A DNA stretch of 42,855 bases from an uncultured Oscillospiraceae bacterium. Lineage in GTDB: Bacteria > Bacillota > Clostridia > Oscillospirales > Ruminococcaceae. This document shows positions 39,258 through 42,855 of this stretch, in pieces. Under the pieces are notes generated by a model, which was not told the origin of the DNA, searched no databases, and saw nothing but the letters and a program-made list of their open reading frames with translations. The DNA is taken from positions 1 to 42,855 of the forward strand of contig CASEVW010000110.1 of NCBI GenBank assembly GCA_949291395.1. The letters run 5' to 3'. Positions within the stretch are counted from its first letter, which is position 1. Every line of letters begins with the position of its first letter. The position numbers were made by a program, and so were the translations under genes.

Positions 39258-40103
39258 ATGCCGGGCGATCTGCATACCCATACCACATTTTCAGATGGTT
39301 CCCTGAAAGCGGACTGCCTGCCCCGGCTGGCGGCCCGGGCGGGGCTGAGCCATCTGGCTATTTCGGACCACGACTCCATGCATTCGGTGCGGTACGGCTA
39401 TGCCAATTCCCTGCGGGAGGGCGTGCGCCTCATTCCTGCCACCGAGTTGACGGCCTTTGACTTTGAGCGCCGGCGGCGGGTGCATCTGCTGTGCTACTGG
39501 CCGGACGAAAACTGCCCGGACCTGATCGCCCACTGCGAGCTGATGGCAAAACGCCGCAATGCGGTGTGTACCCAGAGCGCCAAAGAGCTGGAAGCGCTGT
39601 ATCCCCAGTTCAAGCTGGAGGACGCCCGGGCCTTTGCCCAGGACGGCGGCGTGTTGTATAAATCCACCCTGATGAAGGTGCTGTGCGACTACGGCCTGGC
39701 GGACGGCATCTACAACGAGACCTACCGGCAGCTGTTTGGTTCCAAGGGCGGCAAGGTGCTGCACGACCCGGAATACCAGACGGTGGACCAGGTGCTGGAA
39801 GTCATCCGCAGAGCCAGGGGTGTGGCGGTGTTCGCCCATCCCAGCGTGTACGACAGCATGGAGCTGGTGACCCAGCTGGCCCGGGCGGGAAAGATCGACG
39901 GCGTGGAGATCGAGCATCCCCGCAACAGACCCGAGGACAAGCAGGCGCTGTACCAGCTGGCCCGGGAATGCGATCTGATCGTCACCGGCGGCAGCGACTT
40001 CCACGGCCGGAACAGCCGCACGCCCCGGGCGCTGGGCATGTGCCAATGCGGCGACGACCAGATCCGGCGCATCGAAGCAGTGGCCCGGCAGCGAAAGGGC
40101 TGA
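39258..40103 (+). CDS. PHP-domain phosphoesterase
   Basis: The 281-residue protein opens MPGDLHTHTTFSDGSL (HxH motif), then 'HLAISDHDSMHSV', 'VIRRARGVAVFAHPSVY', 'DGVEIEHPRN' and 'LIVTGGSDFHGRN'. This set of His/Asp motifs is the PHP metal centre of the YciV/TrpH-like nucleoside 5'-phosphatase/5'-3' exonuclease group. I chose ATG 39258 with GTGAGG eight bases upstream; an ATG 39 bases earlier lacks a ribosome site. Role (RNA/nucleotide turnover) is inferred from family. Confidence 0.9.
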   Translation: MPGDLHTHTTFSDGSLKADCLPRLAARAGLSHLAISDHDSMHSVRYGYANSLREGVRLIPATELTAFDFERRRRVHLLCYWPDENCPDLIAHCELMAKRRNAVCTQSAKELEALYPQFKLEDARAFAQDGGVLYKSTLMKVLCDYGLADGIYNETYRQLFGSKGGKVLHDPEYQTVDQVLEVIRRARGVAVFAHPSVYDSMELVTQLARAGKIDGVEIEHPRNRPEDKQALYQLARECDLIVTGGSDFHGRNSRTPRALGMCQCGDDQIRRIEAVARQRKG

Positions 40104-40218
40104 AACGCGGCTCCCACCACAGAATGACCCGGGCGGCCTCTTGGCCACCGGTCAGAAAAGCGGCGGGCCGCTGTGGCCTGCCGCCGGATAAATTGCGAGC
40201 AAGGAGAAAAAGAGCAAA

Positions 40219-40479
40219 ATGACCTATACCTATCAGAACAAAGGGGTGTGCTCCCGCAGCACCACTGTCACCCTCAGCGAGAGCGGCATCATCCAGGAAG
40301 TAAACGTTGTGGGCGGCTGCAACGGCAACCTGAAGGGCATCTGCCAGCTGCTGCAGGGCATGCCCGCCGCCGAAGCCATCCGCCGCATGGAGGGCACCCA
40401 CTGCGGCCCCCGGGCCACTTCCTGCCCGGACCAGATCGCCAAGGCCCTGAAAGCCGCCCTGGCCGAATCCGGTAAGTAA
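40219..40479 (+). CDS. TSCPD-domain protein (TIGR03905 type)
   Basis: The 86 residues opening MTYTYQNKGVCSRSTTVTL carry 'VVGGCNGNLKGICQLLQGM' and 'GTHCGPRATSCPDQIAKAL', the TSCPD motif (T/S-C-P-D). The domain is best known from the C-terminus of vitamin-B12-dependent ribonucleotide reductases (NrdJ); stand-alone forms are common in clostridia and unexplained. The conserved cysteines suggest metal or redox binding. AAGGAG precedes the start. A terminator follows 13 bases after the stop. Confidence 0.9.
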   Translation: MTYTYQNKGVCSRSTTVTLSESGIIQEVNVVGGCNGNLKGICQLLQGMPAAEAIRRMEGTHCGPRATSCPDQIAKALKAALAESGK

Positions 40480-40492
40480 ATCCGTTTTATGG

Positions 40493-40534
40493 AAAGATCC
40501 CCGTTTGGGCCGAATGCCCAGGCGGGGATCTTTT
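40493..40534 (+). terminator. Terminator after TSCPD gene
   Basis: AAAGATCCCCG (40493-40503) and CGGGGATCTTT (40523-40533), with inner TGGGC/GCCCA pairing, end in TTTT. Confidence 0.85.
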
Positions 40535-40623
40535 GTGCCTTTTTTGCCACATTGTTTGTGTTTGAAGCCGGGTCCGCCCGCCCATACTGCCCTGTGAACG
40601 TTAACGAAGAAAGGGGAACGGCG

Positions 40624-42855
40624 ATGCGATACCGTTTTAAAGGTTTTTCCCGCCCGGCAGCAAAGATGCTGAACCAGGCGCTGATCATTGCGGGCCAGCA
40701 GGGGCAGCGGCAGGCCAGCACGGGCCACATCCTGCTGGCCATCTTAACAACAGGGCAGGACCCGGCGGCTTCGCTGCTGCGGGCAAAGCGGGTGAACGAA
40801 GCAAAACTACAGGGCAAGATCCGCCAGCTGGAAGGCGGCGGGGTGCGCAAGCTCAGCCCACGGGACTTTTTGCCCGAGGCCTGCAAAGCGCTGGACTTTG
40901 CGGTGCTGGGGGCCCATGCCGCCCGCATGAAGGAAGCCCAGTGCGAGCATGTGCTCTGCGCCATTTTGGAGGACCAGAACAGCACCGGCAGCCAGTGGCT
41001 GCGCCAGCTGGGGGTGAACGTGGCCGAGGCCGCACGGGAATGCCGCCAGCTGTCCGGCCAGTTGGTGCTGCCCATCCAGCCCAAAATGAGCGTGGGGTCC
41101 GGCCGGGGCGGCAAAGCCACCGAAAAATACAGCAAGGACCTGACCCGGCTGGCGGCGGAAGGCGGCATGGACCCGGTGCTCTGCCGGGAACAGGAGCTGG
41201 ACCGGATGGTGGAGATCCTCTGCCGCCGGCAGAAAAACAATCCCTGCCTGGTGGGGGAGCCGGGCGTGGGCAAGACCGCCCTGGTGGAAGCCCTGGCCCA
41301 GCGCATCGCAGCCGGCCGGGTGCCGGATCTTTTGCAGGGCAAACGGCTGCTCAGCCTGGATATGGCCCTGTTGGTGGCGGGCACAAAATACCGGGGCGAT
41401 TTTGAGGAGCGGTTCAAAAACTTATTGGAGGAGGTGTGCCGGGAGGGCGGCACCATCCTGTTTGTGGACGAGATGCACACGCTGGTGGGGGCAGGCGCGG
41501 CGGAAGGGGCCATTGATGCGGCCAACATCCTGAAACCCCTGCTGGCCCGGGGCGATTTGCAGATGATCGGGGCCACCACCCAGGAGGAATACCGCCGCTG
41601 CATCCAGAAGGACGCGGCGCTGGAACGGCGGTTCGGCCTGGTACAGGTGGAGGAGCCCACCCCGGCCCAGGCGGCGCGCATTTTGCAGGGGCTGGCCTCC
41701 CGCTACGAGCAGTACCACCAGGTACGCCTGCCGGAACAGACCCTGGCAGCGGCGGTGCAGCTGTCGGTGCGGTATCTGCCGGGGCGTTTTCTGCCGGACA
41801 AAGCCATTGACCTGATCGACGAGGCCGCCGCCGCCCTGCACATCCAAAGCCAGGGCCAGCCCCTCGTACCGGTGCTGAAACCGGAGCATGTGGCCCGTGT
41901 GGTAGCCCGGGCCAGCGGCATCCCGGTGCGGCAGGTGGGGGAGGAGCAGCGCCAGAAGCTGGAACGGCTGGAACCCCGGCTGGCGGAAACGGTCGTGGGC
42001 CAGCAGCAGGCGGTGAAGGCGGTGGCGGGAGCCATCCGGCGGGCCTGTACCGGCCTGCGGGACGAAAACCGCCCCATGGGGGCTTTTTTGTTTCTGGGCC
42101 CCACCGGCGTGGGCAAGACCCATCTGGCCCGGATGCTGGCCAAGCAGTGGTTCGGCTCGGAAAAGGCGCTGCTGCGCTTTGACATGAGCGAGTATATGGA
42201 AGCCCACGCCACCGCCAAGCTGATCGGTGCGCCTCCGGGCTATGTGGGCCACGGGGACGGCGGCCAGCTTACCGAAGCGGTGCGCCGCAGGCCCTATGCG
42301 GTGGTGCTGTTTGACGAGATCGAAAAGGCCCACCCGGATGCGCAGAACCTGCTGCTTCAAATTTTGGAGGACGGCCAGCTGACGGATTCCATGGGCCGCA
42401 AGGCCAGTTTTCGCAACGCCATCGTGCTGATCACCTCCAACCTGGGGGCCAGGCACCTGTGCGGCCAAAGCGGGGCGCTGGGCTTCTGCGCCGGGCGGGC
42501 GGCGGCCCTGGAACGGCAGAAACAGCTGGTATTGGAGGAGGCAAAGCGCTACTTCCGGCCGGAGATCCTGGGCCGGATGGACGAGCTGATCGTGTTCAGC
42601 CCCCTGGAACAGCCGGAGCTGGAACGCATCACCGAGCAGCTGCTGTGCCAGCTGGAAGAGCGGGCCGCCCAAAACGGCTACCAGCTGCGGCATACCCCGG
42701 AATTGACCCAGGAGCTGACCCGCCGGGGGCACTCGGGCTACGGCGCGCGGGAGCTGCGCCGCCAGGTGAGCAGGGCGGTGGAACAGGTGCTGGCGGACAG
42801 CATCGCCAGCGGGCAGGCGGTGCGGGGCCTGTGCTTCACCGCCTGCGTGCAGAAC
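40624..42855 (+). CDS. ClpC/ClpA-like AAA+ unfoldase, 3' end cut by window edge
   Basis: 744 residues are visible, with perhaps a few more beyond the edge. The Clp N-domain (two repeats) covers about 1-140. AAA-1 has 'GEPGVGKT' (211-218), pore loop 'KYRG' (255-258) and 'ILFVDEMHTL'. AAA-2 has 'GPTGVGKT' (492-499), pore loop 'GYVG' (539-542) and 'VVLFDEIEKAH'. The 'ALGF' loop at 618-621 matches the LGF tripeptide used to dock ClpP, so it should work with the ClpP protease. Between D1 and D2 only a short linker is present; the UVR/M-domain of ClpC (about 60 residues) is missing. AAAGGGGAAC precedes the ATG. Confidence 0.92.
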   Translation, partial: MRYRFKGFSRPAAKMLNQALIIAGQQGQRQASTGHILLAILTTGQDPAASLLRAKRVNEAKLQGKIRQLEGGGVRKLSPRDFLPEACKALDFAVLGAHAARMKEAQCEHVLCAILEDQNSTGSQWLRQLGVNVAEAARECRQLSGQLVLPIQPKMSVGSGRGGKATEKYSKDLTRLAAEGGMDPVLCREQELDRMVEILCRRQKNNPCLVGEPGVGKTALVEALAQRIAAGRVPDLLQGKRLLSLDMALLVAGTKYRGDFEERFKNLLEEVCREGGTILFVDEMHTLVGAGAAEGAIDAANILKPLLARGDLQMIGATTQEEYRRCIQKDAALERRFGLVQVEEPTPAQAARILQGLASRYEQYHQVRLPEQTLAAAVQLSVRYLPGRFLPDKAIDLIDEAAAALHIQSQGQPLVPVLKPEHVARVVARASGIPVRQVGEEQRQKLERLEPRLAETVVGQQQAVKAVAGAIRRACTGLRDENRPMGAFLFLGPTGVGKTHLARMLAKQWFGSEKALLRFDMSEYMEAHATAKLIGAPPGYVGHGDGGQLTEAVRRRPYAVVLFDEIEKAHPDAQNLLLQILEDGQLTDSMGRKASFRNAIVLITSNLGARHLCGQSGALGFCAGRAAALERQKQLVLEEAKRYFRPEILGRMDELIVFSPLEQPELERITEQLLCQLEERAAQNGYQLRHTPELTQELTRRGHSGYGARELRRQVSRAVEQVLADSIASGQAVRGLCFTACVQN

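Noticed and set aside
40104..40218. GC-rich inverted repeats between PHP and TSCPD genes as a terminator
   Set aside because: Hairpins such as GCGGCGGGC/GCCTGCCGC exist but no T tract follows, so termination is unsupported.

Overview
The window looks like a chromosome segment from a GC-rich Gram-positive gut clostridium of the Oscillospiraceae/Ruminococcaceae type (Faecalibacterium, Gemmiger and Subdoligranulum are the closest comparisons I can offer). This is inferred from strong AGGAGG ribosome sites, TTGACA/TATAAT promoters, compact GC-rich genes and typical clostridial families (DegV, DUF3343, TSCPD, DUF4230, DnaD-domain). There is no phage, IS element, CRISPR array or rRNA operon. Two tRNA genes are present: Leu(CAG) and Gly(CCC). 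One gene is cut at each end: a DnaD-domain protein on the left and a Clp ATPase on the right.

Left third (1-16.7 kb). After the DnaD-domain gene and DegV comes a four-gene selenium operon on the minus strand (selD, yedF, a NifS-like cysteine desulfurase, DUF3343). This set marks Se-dependent molybdenum hydroxylase maturation. A GNAT gene and pyk follow. deoB is divergent from pyk across a 334-base region with two good promoters. A plus-strand run holds a YdcF-like protein and an ABC ATPase / CARDB-like surface protein / MacB-type permease triad. A K+(Na+)/H+ antiporter with two C-terminal TrkA-C domains faces it.

Middle (15.6-23.9 kb). On the minus strand lie trmO, a DJ-1 protein and a cytidine deaminase-like protein, then an AT-richer island of GNAT acetyltransferases. 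One of these is a tandem double-GNAT preceded by a possible leader peptide and mutually exclusive hairpins around its ribosome site. An LURP-one-like gene and rlmD follow, then a divergent MarR-MATE efflux operon with two inverted repeats at its promoter.

Accessory core (23.9-29.8 kb). A minus-strand run encodes PAP2, acyltransferase-3, then an LRR protein, a vWA/DUF2201 protein and a MoxR-type AAA+ ATPase. A well-formed intrinsic terminator lies between the preceding promoter-like sequence and the LRR ribosome site, suggesting attenuation. This LRR-vWA-MoxR trio is my best candidate for an undescribed system.

Right part (29.9-42.9 kb). AIM24; an ABC-F protein of the YbiT type whose second nucleotide site has lost its key residues (Walker A Lys to Met, catalytic Glu to Gln); the two tRNAs; a CapA-like protein; a DUF4230 pair; an aconitase-superfamily hydratase; a 72-residue unknown; a PHP-domain phosphoesterase; a TSCPD protein; and a ClpC-like ATPase without the middle domain.
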